Assembly (NCBI RefSeq): GCF_947492555.1
Contig: NZ_CANLNE010000001.1
Coordinates: forward strand, 1,054,001 to 1,118,000
Direction of reading: 5' to 3'
DNA length: 64,000 nucleotides
Origin: an uncultured Roseobacter sp.
GTDB lineage: Bacteria; Pseudomonadota; Alphaproteobacteria; Rhodobacterales; Rhodobacteraceae
The translations under genes were made by a program, and so were the position numbers. This document shows positions 18,801 to 26,240 of the stretch, piece by piece; within the stretch, counting starts at the first letter, position 1; each line of letters begins with the position of its first letter. The notes beneath the pieces are model-generated. The model ran no database searches. It had not been told where the DNA came from and was given only the letters and a program-made list of their open reading frames with translations.

Positions 18801-18921
18801 CGAATTCCGGATCTTCGAACCGCGGCAGAGCAGTGTAGGCAAAATATCCCGCCAGCAAGATTAGAACGGTGGACACAGCCGAGATGAGACGCTTCTCAAG
18901 CGCGAAACGGGCAAGATCCAT
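15859..18921 (-). CDS. RND efflux transporter, inner-membrane permease
   Basis: The 1020-residue protein is a full-length AcrB/MexF-class RND permease: N-terminal TM1, two large periplasmic loops, twelve TM segments. Family landmarks include YPGASAEEVAEEVT early in loop 1, GALIIALGMLVDNAIVVVE in TM4 carrying the proton-relay Asp pair region, and a late GMLIKNAIVLIDE. RND pumps export drugs, detergents or metabolites with proton antiport. The substrate is unknown; the closest general type is the single-adaptor HAE/NodT-lacking pumps of proteobacteria. It follows the adaptor by 4 bp. No outer-membrane factor is encoded nearby. Confidence 0.93.
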   Translation of the reverse strand: MDLARFALEKRLISAVSTVLILLAGYFAYTALPRFEDPEFVIRQAQIITPYPGASAEEVAEEVTEVVENALQQLQGIDEVRSVSSPGVSTVTVEFTIASTPDYPELYQRFQQMRAKILDAQSLLPPNALDSQVYDDFGDVYALYYAITGDGFEITELYEYAKDLQRELVTVDGVSKVVLNGVRDEVIYVEYTPARLTELGLAPQQVQQILEGQNLVTPAGTIVAGSARLAVRPEAAFDSINAIGDLLISNPQTGVSFRLGDIAEIRRGLTDPATTLLYRNGQQAIGIGVSNTLGGNVVNMGAAVQERIDALEAERPIGINVEPISDQGVSVQASVSDFVVNVLLALAIVVGTLLVFMGLRSGILMGGILLVTVAGTLFGMYLYGLDMQRISLGALIIALGMLVDNAIVVVEGTLVRVQRGEDAAEASRAVVRQTIWPLLGGTIVGILAFSPVGFSPDNTGEYAGSLFWTIAIALLFSWLVAIWLTPYYCALLLKKGATKEDTQENGILIAYRKLLALAIRVRWFTVGGVVLLFLSAIALFKFVPPGFFPSSTRDQFVINYFLPQGTDITETQADVLEIAEFARRLDGVTGTNSIVGAGHLRFMLIYEGENQNAAYGQILVDVEGYPVIDDLRVQLQTHIDETYPASNAKVWKFVLGPGGGSKVEARFTGPDPVVLRGLAGEAKAIMAKAGGVAVKDDWREQVQVVQPIVDTENARRLGLTQGEISNALYNHLTGATLGLYREGDELRNVIMRPMKEARNDIGALRDIQVFSEVIGGYVPISQVVDRFDIVFEAGNLRRIDRKLAIMAQADNAPGVLSGELFDAVRGPVEAINLPPGYTLEWRGEYGNSQEANEGLASTMPLGFGAMFLVVLFLFNAWRQTIIIWLAVPLALIGVIYGLAGSQTPLEFMAILGVLSLTGMLIKNAIVLIDETDTQIASGKARMSAVVDAAVSRVRPVSLGVLTTVLGVVPLLWDPFFKSLAVVIICGLSFATILTLIVVPTLYAIFFRVTQTETEVPERAS

Positions 18922-18925
18922 CGTC

Positions 18926-20173
18926 TCAGTTCCCGACGCGCGTGATCGGACGGATCGTCATGCCGTCGAGGATCTGACTGATCCCCGCGGCAACAATGGT
19001 GTCACCCGATGAAAGCCCTTCGGTGATGGCCACCTCGCCACCGGTTGCTTCGCCAAGCGTGACCGGTTGTGCTGCAACCATGTTGTCGTCGCCGACCAAC
19101 CAAACCAATGGGGCGCCGTCAGGGCCTGCGGCAATGGCGGACAGCGGTGCACGGACCTCAGCTGCGGCGCCGGGTGTTGAAGAAATGACGCGCGCAATCA
19201 TGCCCGGCAAGATCACGGCATCTTCGGGCACCTCAACCGCAACTCGACCGCGATAGGTCTGCGTGGCGGCATCCGCCTGGACAGAAAACTCGACCAACTC
19301 GGTGGGAAACTCCTGATCGGGTAGCGCGTCAAAAAAAGCTGTGTTGCTGATCTGGTCGGTACCGTTAAGGGTCAGTGCTGTTACATCAGGGGCAGGAATA
19401 TCAAATGCGAGATGCACGACATTGAGACCCTGCAACAACACGATGCTCTGACCTGCCTGCACATTGGTGAAGTTATCGATGTCACGCCGCGCGATAATAC
19501 CGTCGAAGGGGGCCATCAACGTGGCATCCGCAAGATCGTCACGCGCGGCCTGCAACTGTGCCTCGACCCCACGCAATGCGGCTTCGGCAGCTGAAATGTC
19601 CTCTGCGCGGCCTCCGACCTGGCCGATGCGGAGTTGCTCACGTTGGGCCCGCAGGTTGGCCTCGGCCACGCGAAAGTCTGCACGGGCCGTTTCTGATTGC
19701 GCTTCTGCTGATACGCCGCGCTCCACCAGTTCTTCTACACGGGTCAGGTTGTCACGTGCCTGTTCGACCTGGGCTTCGGCGGAGGCGACCGCCGCTTCCA
19801 AAGCCGCAACCTCTTCTGGCCGGGCACCGCTGCGCAAAGCGCTCAGCTGGGCTATCGCCTCATCCCTTCTGCTTTCGAGTTGCGCAATCTGGCTTTCGAA
19901 ATCACGCGGGTCGATCCGCGCAATGACATCCCCTTGAAGCACTTGCGATGCCGCGCGGACCGGTAACTCGATCACGGGGCCGGACACCTTGAAGGATAAC
20001 TCGACCTCCCGTGATGGCAACACAACTGCCGGATAAGAGCGCTGGATAATACTGTCCGTTGCCACCACCGTGGTGACTTTAGCGGGTCGAACCGGGCTAT
20101 CTTGCGCGCTGACATCTATGACATGCAGGCAACCGGCGGCGACCAGAGATAGGAAAAATATCTTGCACTGCAT
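18926..20173 (-). CDS. RND efflux periplasmic adaptor (membrane fusion lipoprotein)
   Basis: The 415-residue protein has a lipoprotein signal with lipobox LVAAGC, a lipoyl-like half (VELSFKVSGPVIELPV), a long alpha-helical hairpin of Ala/Glu/Arg-rich heptads (about residues 100-210), the second lipoyl half ATLMAPFDGIIARRDIDNFTNV and beta-barrel/membrane-proximal domains. It links the RND permease to an outer-membrane channel. It is the first gene of the two-gene operon; its promoter should lie in the AT-rich 20174-20240 stretch. Confidence 0.92.
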   Translation of the reverse strand: MQCKIFFLSLVAAGCLHVIDVSAQDSPVRPAKVTTVVATDSIIQRSYPAVVLPSREVELSFKVSGPVIELPVRAASQVLQGDVIARIDPRDFESQIAQLESRRDEAIAQLSALRSGARPEEVAALEAAVASAEAQVEQARDNLTRVEELVERGVSAEAQSETARADFRVAEANLRAQREQLRIGQVGGRAEDISAAEAALRGVEAQLQAARDDLADATLMAPFDGIIARRDIDNFTNVQAGQSIVLLQGLNVVHLAFDIPAPDVTALTLNGTDQISNTAFFDALPDQEFPTELVEFSVQADAATQTYRGRVAVEVPEDAVILPGMIARVISSTPGAAAEVRAPLSAIAAGPDGAPLVWLVGDDNMVAAQPVTLGEATGGEVAITEGLSSGDTIVAAGISQILDGMTIRPITRVGN

Positions 20174-20439
20174 CTGTTGGGCTCCGTCTGATATTCTTTG
20201 TATTTTATGGCAGAAGGCTTAGATCAAAAAACAATTACTATCAATATCTTAAGCCAAGTGCCGCCAATCCCCGCTCATCCAGCATCCAAAGTGTAGCATA
20301 GATACGGCGTCTGGCAGTCGGGATTGCGGGTTGGGAACCACGCTCGAAATGGCACGCGACCGGAACACCGCGTGCGAGATACATTTCCTCACCCCAACCT
20401 GTTTGACTGTCTTTCTTGCCGCACGATCCTGACCGGCAT

Positions 20440-21066
20440 TTATTTCGTGGAACTGACACTTGCCATTCGGAACCCGGCATAAAGCAATGCGCAGCCCGCG
20501 GTCTTATTGACGAGGCTGACGATCCACTCCTTCAAACCGCCACGTGCCAGCCGATCTCCAAGGAATGCATAGGTACTGTAGGAAATCAGGTCCATCGTTA
20601 AAGTAGTGATGCCCATGACCAAAAGTTGGGGCAGGACAGGAAGAGAAGTATTAAGAAACTGGGGTAGAATGGCAGCAAAATAGAGCAATGCCTTGGGATT
20701 GGCGAATTCGATAACAAACCCTTGTGTGAACAGCCTGATTAGTCCCGAGCGTTTTTGATCGGGATTCACCTTGACGGCTCCGGAAGGGCTCAACAATGCC
20801 ATCAGTCCGAGCCAAACTAGGTAAGCAACACCCACCCATTTGATCACTGAGAATACAAGATTGGATGCGATGATGAGTGCGGCGATCCCGGTGGCAGACA
20901 GCACAAAATAAATAACATTGGCCGCTGCGATCCCAGTGACCCCGGCAAAAGCGCGTCGTCCCCCATTGGCTGCACCCTGGGAGGCAACCGCGATAGCCGC
21001 TGCCCCGGGCGAGAATACCACCACAGCTGTCGTCAGAAGAAAAATGAGATAGGCTTCAATTGGCAT
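20440..21066 (-). CDS. LysE-family amino-acid/metabolite exporter
   Basis: The 208-residue, six-TM protein shows the RhtB/LysE pattern: FSPGAAAIAVASQGAANG at the N-terminus, VGVAYLVWLGLMAL in the middle and GFVIEFANPKALLYFAAILPQF, the family's NPK motif. Members export amino acids or homoserine lactones. GGAG precedes the ATG at 21066. It lies 50 bp downstream of the CGNR gene on the same strand and may share its transcript; adjacent azlCD is also an amino-acid exporter, so the locus looks like an amino-acid export block. Confidence 0.88.
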   Translation of the reverse strand: MPIEAYLIFLLTTAVVVFSPGAAAIAVASQGAANGGRRAFAGVTGIAAANVIYFVLSATGIAALIIASNLVFSVIKWVGVAYLVWLGLMALLSPSGAVKVNPDQKRSGLIRLFTQGFVIEFANPKALLYFAAILPQFLNTSLPVLPQLLVMGITTLTMDLISYSTYAFLGDRLARGGLKEWIVSLVNKTAGCALLYAGFRMASVSSTK

Positions 21067-21116
21067 ACTAAAGCTCTCCGTCTTTAGGTAGTTCTGTCAT
21101 GGGGTATTGTCCGCCC

Positions 21117-21692
21117 TCACGTTTCCGGTTGATCAGTTCTGGCAGCATAGTGACGTCGTGCCTTTGCCCTGTTGCCGCATGTTTCCATCATGCACCATTT
21201 GCGCCGCCGATTTCGCGACTCATCAAGAAAGAACCATCCACACTCAGGTCCTGCGCACATACCCACGCGCCCGATTTCGCGCGGATCGGACAAAATGGCT
21301 TTGGCCGATGTGAGGATCAAATCAAGCAGTGAGCTCTCAACGGCGAGCCAGGGTTGACTGGTCACCCGAACCACCAACGAAGTGTTTGCCGTTAACGCGA
21401 GAAGATCATTGACCTGTTGGATGGCCACGGCGTTCGGTGCCCGGCCAACAACGGCAGACAAAAACAGTTCCCTTAGCTCAGCCCGTAAATCTCGCAGAGC
21501 CGCCAAATCACAAGCGCGGCCATGGTCAACAGATTGAGTAATGTTCAACGCATCCGTCCATCTGCGAACGTCTTTCTCGTCCCCCAACTTCTCATGAATG
21601 ACTGCCCCATCCGACGACCAGTCAGCTGTATTCAGAAAATCTAGGGCGAGCCGCCCACCGACAGTTCGTACTGGGGCTTCAGCATAGCTCAT
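21117..21692 (-). CDS. CGNR zinc-finger (ABATE-type) predicted regulator
   Basis: The 191-residue protein has an N-terminal ABATE-type domain opening with GGRLALDFLNTADW and a C-terminal zinc finger CAGPECGWFFLDESRNRRRKWC...CGNR, the signature of the family. Members are predicted stress-responsive transcription regulators. GAGGAG precedes the ATG at 21692. It is divergent from azlC with two matching dyads in the 106-bp gap, which suggests it binds there and regulates itself and azlCD. Confidence 0.85.
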   Translation of the reverse strand: MSYAEAPVRTVGGRLALDFLNTADWSSDGAVIHEKLGDEKDVRRWTDALNITQSVDHGRACDLAALRDLRAELRELFLSAVVGRAPNAVAIQQVNDLLALTANTSLVVRVTSQPWLAVESSLLDLILTSAKAILSDPREIGRVGMCAGPECGWFFLDESRNRRRKWCMMETCGNRAKARRHYAARTDQPET

Positions 21693-21726
21693 TCAACATC
21701 TCCTCAAGTGAACGCAATTCAACTCT

Positions 21727-21748
21727 TATAACCACCATTGCGGTTATA
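21727..21748. promoter_or_regulatory. Operator-like dyad 1 between the CGNR gene and azlC
   Basis: TATAACC-N8-GGTTATA, perfect 7-bp arms with spacer ACCATTGC. The right arm overlaps a plausible azlC -35 (TTGCGG, 21738-21743). Confidence 0.65.
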
Positions 21749-21759
21749 CAATTTTTCTA

Positions 21760-21781
21760 TATAACCGTCATTAAGGTTAGA
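21760..21781. promoter_or_regulatory. Operator-like dyad 2 between the CGNR gene and azlC
   Basis: TATAACC-N8-GGTTAGA, the same arms with one mismatch, and the same CATT in the middle of the spacer (GTCATTAA). It starts 33 bp after dyad 1, three helical turns away, and its left arm coincides with a possible azlC -10 (TATAAC). Confidence 0.65.
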
Positions 21782-21798
21782 CTGAATAGGGACCGCGC

Positions 21799-22494
21799 AT
21801 GCACACTACGCCGATCCGCCTTACATTTTCAGGTGTCAAACGTGGTATGTGGCAGCTTGCTCCGCTTGCAATCTTTGTCATTCCGTTTGGCATGGCATAC
21901 GGGATCGCAGCGATTGAACGAGGAATGTCCAGCGCGCAGGCAATCGGTTCGAGCGTTCTCGTGTTCAGCGGCGCAGCCCAGTTCGCTGTCCTTGATCTTT
22001 GGGATGCTGAGATGTCGCTGCTAGCAGTGTTTCTCGTAACCTGCGCGGTTGGTGCGCGGCATATTCTGATGGGTGCTGCGTTATCGCCCTGGGTCAATCA
22101 GCTCGGCCCGAAACGACGTGTTCTTGCTGCAACCTTTCTGTCTGACCCCAATTTTGCCCATGCACACAAGGCCCTCAAGGAAGACGAGCGGGACATCGGC
22201 ATTCTTGTAGGCAGTGGCGCTATCTTCTGGGTGGCTTGGATTTTGGGGACCGCAATAGGCGCGATTGGCGGCGCCCAAGTAGGAGACCCAAGCACCTACG
22301 GAATTGACGTCATCATGCCGGTCTACTTCGCAGCACTCATTGCGCCGGGTGTCATCGCGGACCGTAGATGGCTGTTTGTCGTCGTTGCCGCTTTGGTTGC
22401 CATCCTGGCTCAACCCATTGTCCCGACGGGTTGGAACATCATTGCCGCTGCGATTGCTGGTGGATTGGTAGGGGTACGAACCATTGATGAATGA
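21799..22494 (+). CDS. azlC: AzlC-family branched-chain amino-acid exporter, large subunit
   Basis: The 231-residue membrane protein carries the AzlC landmarks: AIFVIPFGMAYGIAAIERGMS, FSGAAQFAVLDLW and VGARHILMGAALSPW, followed by FLSDPNFA. AzlC with AzlD exports branched-chain amino acids or analogues such as 4-azaleucine. AGGGA precedes the ATG at 21799. It overlaps azlD by 8 bp. Confidence 0.9.
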   Translation: MHTTPIRLTFSGVKRGMWQLAPLAIFVIPFGMAYGIAAIERGMSSAQAIGSSVLVFSGAAQFAVLDLWDAEMSLLAVFLVTCAVGARHILMGAALSPWVNQLGPKRRVLAATFLSDPNFAHAHKALKEDERDIGILVGSGAIFWVAWILGTAIGAIGGAQVGDPSTYGIDVIMPVYFAALIAPGVIADRRWLFVVVAALVAILAQPIVPTGWNIIAAAIAGGLVGVRTIDE

Positions 22495-22789
22495 TCAACT
22501 TGCTTGGCTCGCCATAATGGTGATTGCCTCGACCGTTTTTGCACTTCGGTATTCGGGGTTTGCCCTGATGAAACGCGTGCAGATCACGCCGAAGCTCGAG
22601 AGCTTTCTTGAAAAGATGTCTGTATCGGTGCTGGTTGCAATTGTGGCTTCTTCGTTTGCAACCGGGGGCATTCGAACCATCACTGCTGTCGTTATTGGTC
22701 TTTCCGTCATGATGATCTGGCGAAGCCCCATTGTTGCAATGCTTGTCGGTATTGCAATCGCCGCGATCTGGACTGGCGTCGCATCATAA
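22487..22789 (+). CDS. azlD: AzlD-family small subunit
   Basis: The 100-residue protein has four predicted hydrophobic segments with LRYSGFALMKRVQI and VLVAIVASSFATGG, typical of AzlD. It works with AzlC as the small exporter subunit. The ATG at 22487 is used rather than the TTG just before it. Its stop is directly followed by a hydrolase fragment. Confidence 0.88.
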   Translation: MNDQLAWLAIMVIASTVFALRYSGFALMKRVQITPKLESFLEKMSVSVLVAIVASSFATGGIRTITAVVIGLSVMMIWRSPIVAMLVGIAIAAIWTGVAS

Positions 22790-22961
22790 GCTCAATTGCC
22801 CCACGGCCCTGCTTTGGGGAGAAAGTAACGAATGGGTTCCGCTTGATCGCGGTCGCAGACTTGCAAGCATGTTGACGGATGGTGAATTCAAAGTCGTCCC
22901 GAATGCTGGGCACCTTGTTCAGGAAGATGCGCCCAAAGCAATGGTCCAGCACGGTGAATAA
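22788..22961 (+). pseudogene. C-terminal remnant of an alpha/beta hydrolase
   Basis: Starting directly at the azlD stop, one frame reads NCPTALLWGESNEWVPLDRG and ends VVPNAGHLVQEDAP...: the late strand, the acid loop and the catalytic-His motif of an alpha/beta hydrolase, closed by TAA at 22961. No start codon, SD or upstream two thirds of the enzyme exist, since that space is azlD. The fragment therefore marks a deletion or recombination junction at the end of azlD. Confidence 0.75.
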
Positions 22962-23044
22962 TCGGAGTGCGGGCAACGTGGATATGCGTGTGCCCTTTCA
23001 CCACTGACAATCACGGGTTGGCCGCGGTTACAAACATATTTGCG

Positions 23045-23767
23045 CTACTTGTTCAGCTGGGAAAACGCGAAACGCGGTGCAACCCGTGACATCAATCGAG
23101 CGGCGCGGCTGAGACCGGGTGCTATTTCATACTGGTCTTTTTCCAGCCCGGCTATTAAGGCGCTCGCGACCTTGTCAGGTGACAACTTTGAAATGCCTTC
23201 AACATGTGCGGCCATCGGCGTGTCAGTCAGAGGTGGAATGAGTTCGAACACCTTGACTTGCGTGTCCCTTAACTGATGTCGAAGCGCGAGCGTCAGCGCA
23301 TGCTGAGCTGCTTTGGTCGCGCTATAGATCGGGGCCTTGGACTCAGCAATGAAAGCGGTGGCAGACGTGACATTCACGACCGCCGCTGTGGTGTGGTTTT
23401 GCATCGAGGGTAAAAACACGTGCAGCATTCTCAGAATGCCATTCAGGTTGATATCAACCTCTTTGATCTGCGCACCAAGATCGGCATTCGCGTGAAGTGA
23501 TAGCTCCTGCACAATGCCTGCGTTGTTGATAAGCAGATTCACCTCAGAACCAATGTCGTCCTTGAGAGCCTCAATTTGCTCCAAATCCTGAATATCACAC
23601 GCTTTCGTTTGGATGCTTGGAATCCGAGATTTGATTTGGGCTAGTCTATCTTCATTTCTCGCGCAGACGATGACCCTATTGCCTAACTCGGAAAGTCGCT
23701 TCGCAAGAGTAGCACCGATGCCAGAGCTTCCCCCAGTAATGAGAACTGTATTATTGTTCGTTTTCAT
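23045..23767 (-). CDS. Short-chain dehydrogenase/reductase (DltE-like)
   Basis: The 240-residue protein has a classical SDR layout: TGGSSGIG cofactor loop, LLINNAGIV, the catalytic Ser in NVTSATAF, YSATK (catalytic Tyr-x3-Lys) and a PPLTDTPM loop. It most resembles DltE-like oxidoreductases. GGAG stands 5 bp before the ATG at 23767. Substrate unknown. It is flanked by the hydrolase remnant and IS debris, i.e. in an eroded accessory area. Confidence 0.85.
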   Translation of the reverse strand: MKTNNNTVLITGGSSGIGATLAKRLSELGNRVIVCARNEDRLAQIKSRIPSIQTKACDIQDLEQIEALKDDIGSEVNLLINNAGIVQELSLHANADLGAQIKEVDINLNGILRMLHVFLPSMQNHTTAAVVNVTSATAFIAESKAPIYSATKAAQHALTLALRHQLRDTQVKVFELIPPLTDTPMAAHVEGISKLSPDKVASALIAGLEKDQYEIAPGLSRAARLMSRVAPRFAFSQLNK

Positions 23768-23979
23768 CGATTCTCCAAAGTCAGGACAATACGGATCTTG
23801 TATTCTTCATCCGCAGCAATGCAGCGCATGATGATGCCACAAGCCGGATATGATCGCTTTGTACATGCGACCAACAAAAAAATTGGTTTTGCCATGAGGG
23901 CATTTAGTTGGTTCTCTTGAGATCCGAATATCACCTATCGCTAGCAGTGAAATCGACGCAGGTTTCTATATGGCGCTTG
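23768..23979. other. AT-rich region upstream of the SDR gene, nothing recognised
   Basis: About 210 bp between the SDR start and the transposase remnant. No coding frame is convincing. The stretch TGAACTGCTCCCC at about 23985 resembles the terminal inverted repeat of IS3-family elements and may be the old right end. Confidence 0.35.
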
Positions 23980-24213
23980 TTAAATCTGAACTGCTCCCCT
24001 GAGCGTCCTCATTTGTGAGTTGGCTCTGCTCAGGTTTTGGTCTTCTTTTGACCGGTTGGCATATTCCACTGGCGTCAAGCCAGCGAGGCTTGTGTGGGGT
24101 CGGTGATGGTTAAAATCACTATGCCACACCGCGATCAGATTGCGTGCCTCGCGCATGCTCTCGAACAGGTGCTCATTGGGACATTCATCTCTCAAAGCGC
24201 TTGGAATTTCATT
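23980..24213 (-). mobile_element. IS3-family transposase (OrfB) C-terminal remnant
   Basis: About 75 residues of the rve integrase-core end are visible: LRDECPNEHLFESM, then AVWHSDFNHHRPHTSLAGLTPVEYAN. In complete IS3 OrfB proteins this is the last part of the DDE domain, downstream of the final Glu. The frame is closed upstream by a stop near 24214, so the element has lost OrfA and most of OrfB and cannot move by itself. It marks past insertion in this accessory stretch. Confidence 0.8.
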
Positions 24214-24476
24214 TGATCAAGACATTGTGGCTAGCAAGCCGCCATTCGCCTGGCCGGGAGTTGCTGAAGTAAGCTCGAACACGCTCGAATAGACCCAATT
24301 GATGCTGCGTGCCTAAGAAGATCAATCGTCGAGACAAGCCAAACCCGCAGACCAAACCAACCGTGGGCGGGACCGAGCTGTCCCAGTCACTCCACAATGA
24401 GGGGTGGCAACTAGCTCAGCATCAGAATTTCGCATTCAATGGCCACGTTGGACCGGGCTTTTTATCGGATTTCTTC
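24214..24476. other. Region between IS remnant and merR promoter, nothing recognised
   Basis: About 260 bp. The ORF at 24209-24397 (-) has no SD and no recognisable motif. May contain further IS debris. Confidence 0.35.
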
Positions 24477-24507
24477 TTGACCTAGAGTTGCTCAAGGCCG
24501 GTATCTA
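24477..24507 (+). promoter_or_regulatory. MerR-type promoter/operator of the merR-SDR-binding-protein operon
   Basis: TTGACC (-35, 24477-24482) and TATCTA (weak -10, 24502-24507) are separated by 19 bp, the overlong spacing that MerR-family regulators correct by twisting DNA. Between them is the dyad CCTAGAG-TTG-CTCAAGG (one arm mismatch). This predicts that the adjacent MerR protein activates its own operon. Confidence 0.65.
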
Positions 24508-24531
24508 CCGGTCTACAGGAGGTATTTTGCC

Positions 24532-24885
24532 ATGCGCATCTCTGAGGCAGCGTCCCGGTCGGGGCTCAAAGTTGATACGATCCGATACTACGAGGCTGAG
24601 GGGCTCGTCCCCAAGGTCATGCGCGGCTCGGACGGGCAGAGGCGCTTTTCTCAAGAGAATGTCGACTGGCTGACACTGCTCTTCTGGCTTCGCGAAACCG
24701 GTATGCCGATGAAGGTTATGCAGCGGTTTGCGGCACTTTATGCTCAAGGGGATAAAACCATATCGGATCGAAAGGACATTCTGCTTGATCACTCCCGGCT
24801 CTTGGCCAAGCGCCGCGATGATCTTGATCGGTGTGATGAAATTCTCGCCAGAAAGCTCGAAATCTATGAGGAGTATCTGCGGTGA
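24532..24885 (+). CDS. MerR-family transcriptional regulator
   Basis: The 117-residue protein has the MerR winged helix at residues 1-70 (MRISEAASRSGLKVDTIRYYE; GQRRFSQENVDWL) and a long dimerisation helix at the C-terminus with only one Cys, in DLDRCDEIL. That is not a metal-thiolate site and suggests an AdhR/NmlR-like stress or small-molecule sensor. AGGAGG precedes the ATG. It overlaps the SDR gene by 4 bp (GTGA) and is preceded by a 19-bp-spacer promoter. Confidence 0.88.
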   Translation: MRISEAASRSGLKVDTIRYYEAEGLVPKVMRGSDGQRRFSQENVDWLTLLFWLRETGMPMKVMQRFAALYAQGDKTISDRKDILLDHSRLLAKRRDDLDRCDEILARKLEIYEEYLR

Positions 24886-25481
24886 AAATCATTCTTGTTG
24901 GCGCGTCCGGCGATGTCGGGCAGGCCGCCTTTGCCGAGCTTTCTCAGCACCATGAAGTCGTTTGCGTTGGACGAAAGACAGGAGACGTGCGCGCTGATAT
25001 CTCCGACCCCAACTCAATCGAGGGCATGTACGAAGAGATTGGAGTCTTTGATGCTCTCGTCTCAGCCGCTGGCCATGTTCATTTCGCCCCGCTTGCGGAG
25101 CAGACGGACGCGTCGCTCAAGATGGGGCTTGAGAGCAAAGTGATGGGGCAAATCAACCTGGTTCTGGCAGGGTTGAAAAGGATCTCGGGTAAAGGCTCGT
25201 TCACCTTGACCAGCGGTGTGCTGGACCGCGACCCGGTTATCGCTGGCACTGGCGCCGCACTGGCAAACGGCGCGCTCGGGGGGTTCGTGAAAGGCGCAGC
25301 GATCGAGATGCCGCCTGGGGTGCGGATCAATGTGGTGAGTCCGGGGCTACTTGATGTGTCTGAACGCCGCTACGGCGCTTTGTTTCCCGGTCATGAGCGC
25401 GTGCCGTCGGAGCGGGTCGGACGGGCCTTCGCCAAATGCGTCGAGGGGGCGATCAACGGTCAAGTGGTGGTTGTGGAGTGA
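24882..25481 (+). CDS. Short SDR-fold protein without the classical catalytic Tyr-x3-Lys
   Basis: The 199-residue protein has a Rossmann start (IILVGASGDVGQAA), an ADISDPNSIEGMYEE strand-helix, LVSAAGHVHFAPL and a Ser in TLTSGVLDRDP, then GAALANGALGGFVKGAAIE where classical SDRs have Tyr-x3-Lys. It resembles a group of short SDRs annotated only as short-chain dehydrogenase. The nucleotide-binding loop is intact, so cofactor binding is likely while the chemistry is doubtful. The GTG start overlaps merR; the stop overlaps the next gene. Confidence 0.82.
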   Translation: MKIILVGASGDVGQAAFAELSQHHEVVCVGRKTGDVRADISDPNSIEGMYEEIGVFDALVSAAGHVHFAPLAEQTDASLKMGLESKVMGQINLVLAGLKRISGKGSFTLTSGVLDRDPVIAGTGAALANGALGGFVKGAAIEMPPGVRINVVSPGLLDVSERRYGALFPGHERVPSERVGRAFAKCVEGAINGQVVVVE

Positions 25482-26185
25482 AGGTCGCATATCTCATTGA
25501 GCCGCCGTTCAACTACGTCGATAGCGCGGGAGCCGTGACCGGATGCGATGTCGAACTGGCGCGATATGTCCTTGGTGAACTGGGCATTAATGACGTTGAG
25601 TTTGTTGAAACCGAGTTCGCCCAGCTTTTGCCCGGCCTTGCGCGCAATGACTGGCAAATGACGACCGGTCTTTTTGCGTCTCCCGACCGGCGACTCCGTG
25701 CGCTCTTCAGCAGACCGATCTGGGCTTTGCCTGATGGTTTGCTCGTGCGGGCAGCGGATGCAGACAGCATAGCCGGGTACCGCAGCCTTGCCATAGCTGG
25801 GCATCTGAAACTGGCGATCATACGGGACCAGATACAGCATGTGACCGCCCTCGAACTCGGCGTGACGCTTGACCAGTTCCGTGTGTTTGAGACCTACGCA
25901 GACGCGGCACAGGCGGTGCAAGACAGGATAGTCAGCGCGTTTGCCAGTGTCGCTCGCGCGCATCAAGGTTTCCTCCAAACGAGCACTGCTCCTGGCCTCT
26001 CCGTCGTGAACGTCCCTCTTCGGGAAAGCGCTCCGGCGTTTGGGTGCTTCGCTTTCGCGCCCTCCGCCAATGACCTTCGAAACCGCGTAGATCACGTTCT
26101 GAATACCTTCATCGGCGCTGCAGAGCATCGACAATTGATAAAAGCGTTCGGGTTTGCCGACGCCGATGTTGATCGCGTCCTTTAA
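25478..26185 (+). CDS. Family 3 solute-binding-protein-like domain without signal peptide
   Basis: The 235-residue protein starts at GTG 25478, overlapping the SDR stop by GTGA, and goes straight into the first beta strand VKVAYLIEPPFNYVDSAGAVTGCDVELARYVL, the SBP_bac_3 opening. DWQMTTGLFASPDRR and ALPDGLLVRAAD match the ligand-contact strands of amino-acid-binding proteins. No Sec or lipoprotein signal is possible from this start, and the 14-residue track extension (MRRGGDQRSSGGCG) is not a signal either. It is therefore probably cytoplasmic, perhaps a ligand sensor or enzyme-like domain working with the SDR and MerR proteins; no ABC permease or ATPase is nearby. Confidence 0.8.
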   Translation: MKVAYLIEPPFNYVDSAGAVTGCDVELARYVLGELGINDVEFVETEFAQLLPGLARNDWQMTTGLFASPDRRLRALFSRPIWALPDGLLVRAADADSIAGYRSLAIAGHLKLAIIRDQIQHVTALELGVTLDQFRVFETYADAAQAVQDRIVSAFASVARAHQGFLQTSTAPGLSVVNVPLRESAPAFGCFAFAPSANDLRNRVDHVLNTFIGAAEHRQLIKAFGFADADVDRVL

Positions 26186-26240
26186 CCTCAGCGAAGAAGG
26201 GATCACCCGCGGACGCGGAACCCAATCATAGCAACCGACA

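Noticed and set aside
20241-20480. 79-aa minus-strand ORF ending RRRIYATLWMLDERGLAALGLRY
   Set aside because: The tail faintly recalls DUF1127/YjiS proteins, but the front overlaps the LysE gene, spacing of the possible internal start from an SD is poor, and nothing else supports it.
24209-24397. 62-aa minus-strand ORF upstream of the IS3 remnant
   Set aside because: No SD, no motif and no link in frame to the transposase; not reported as a gene.
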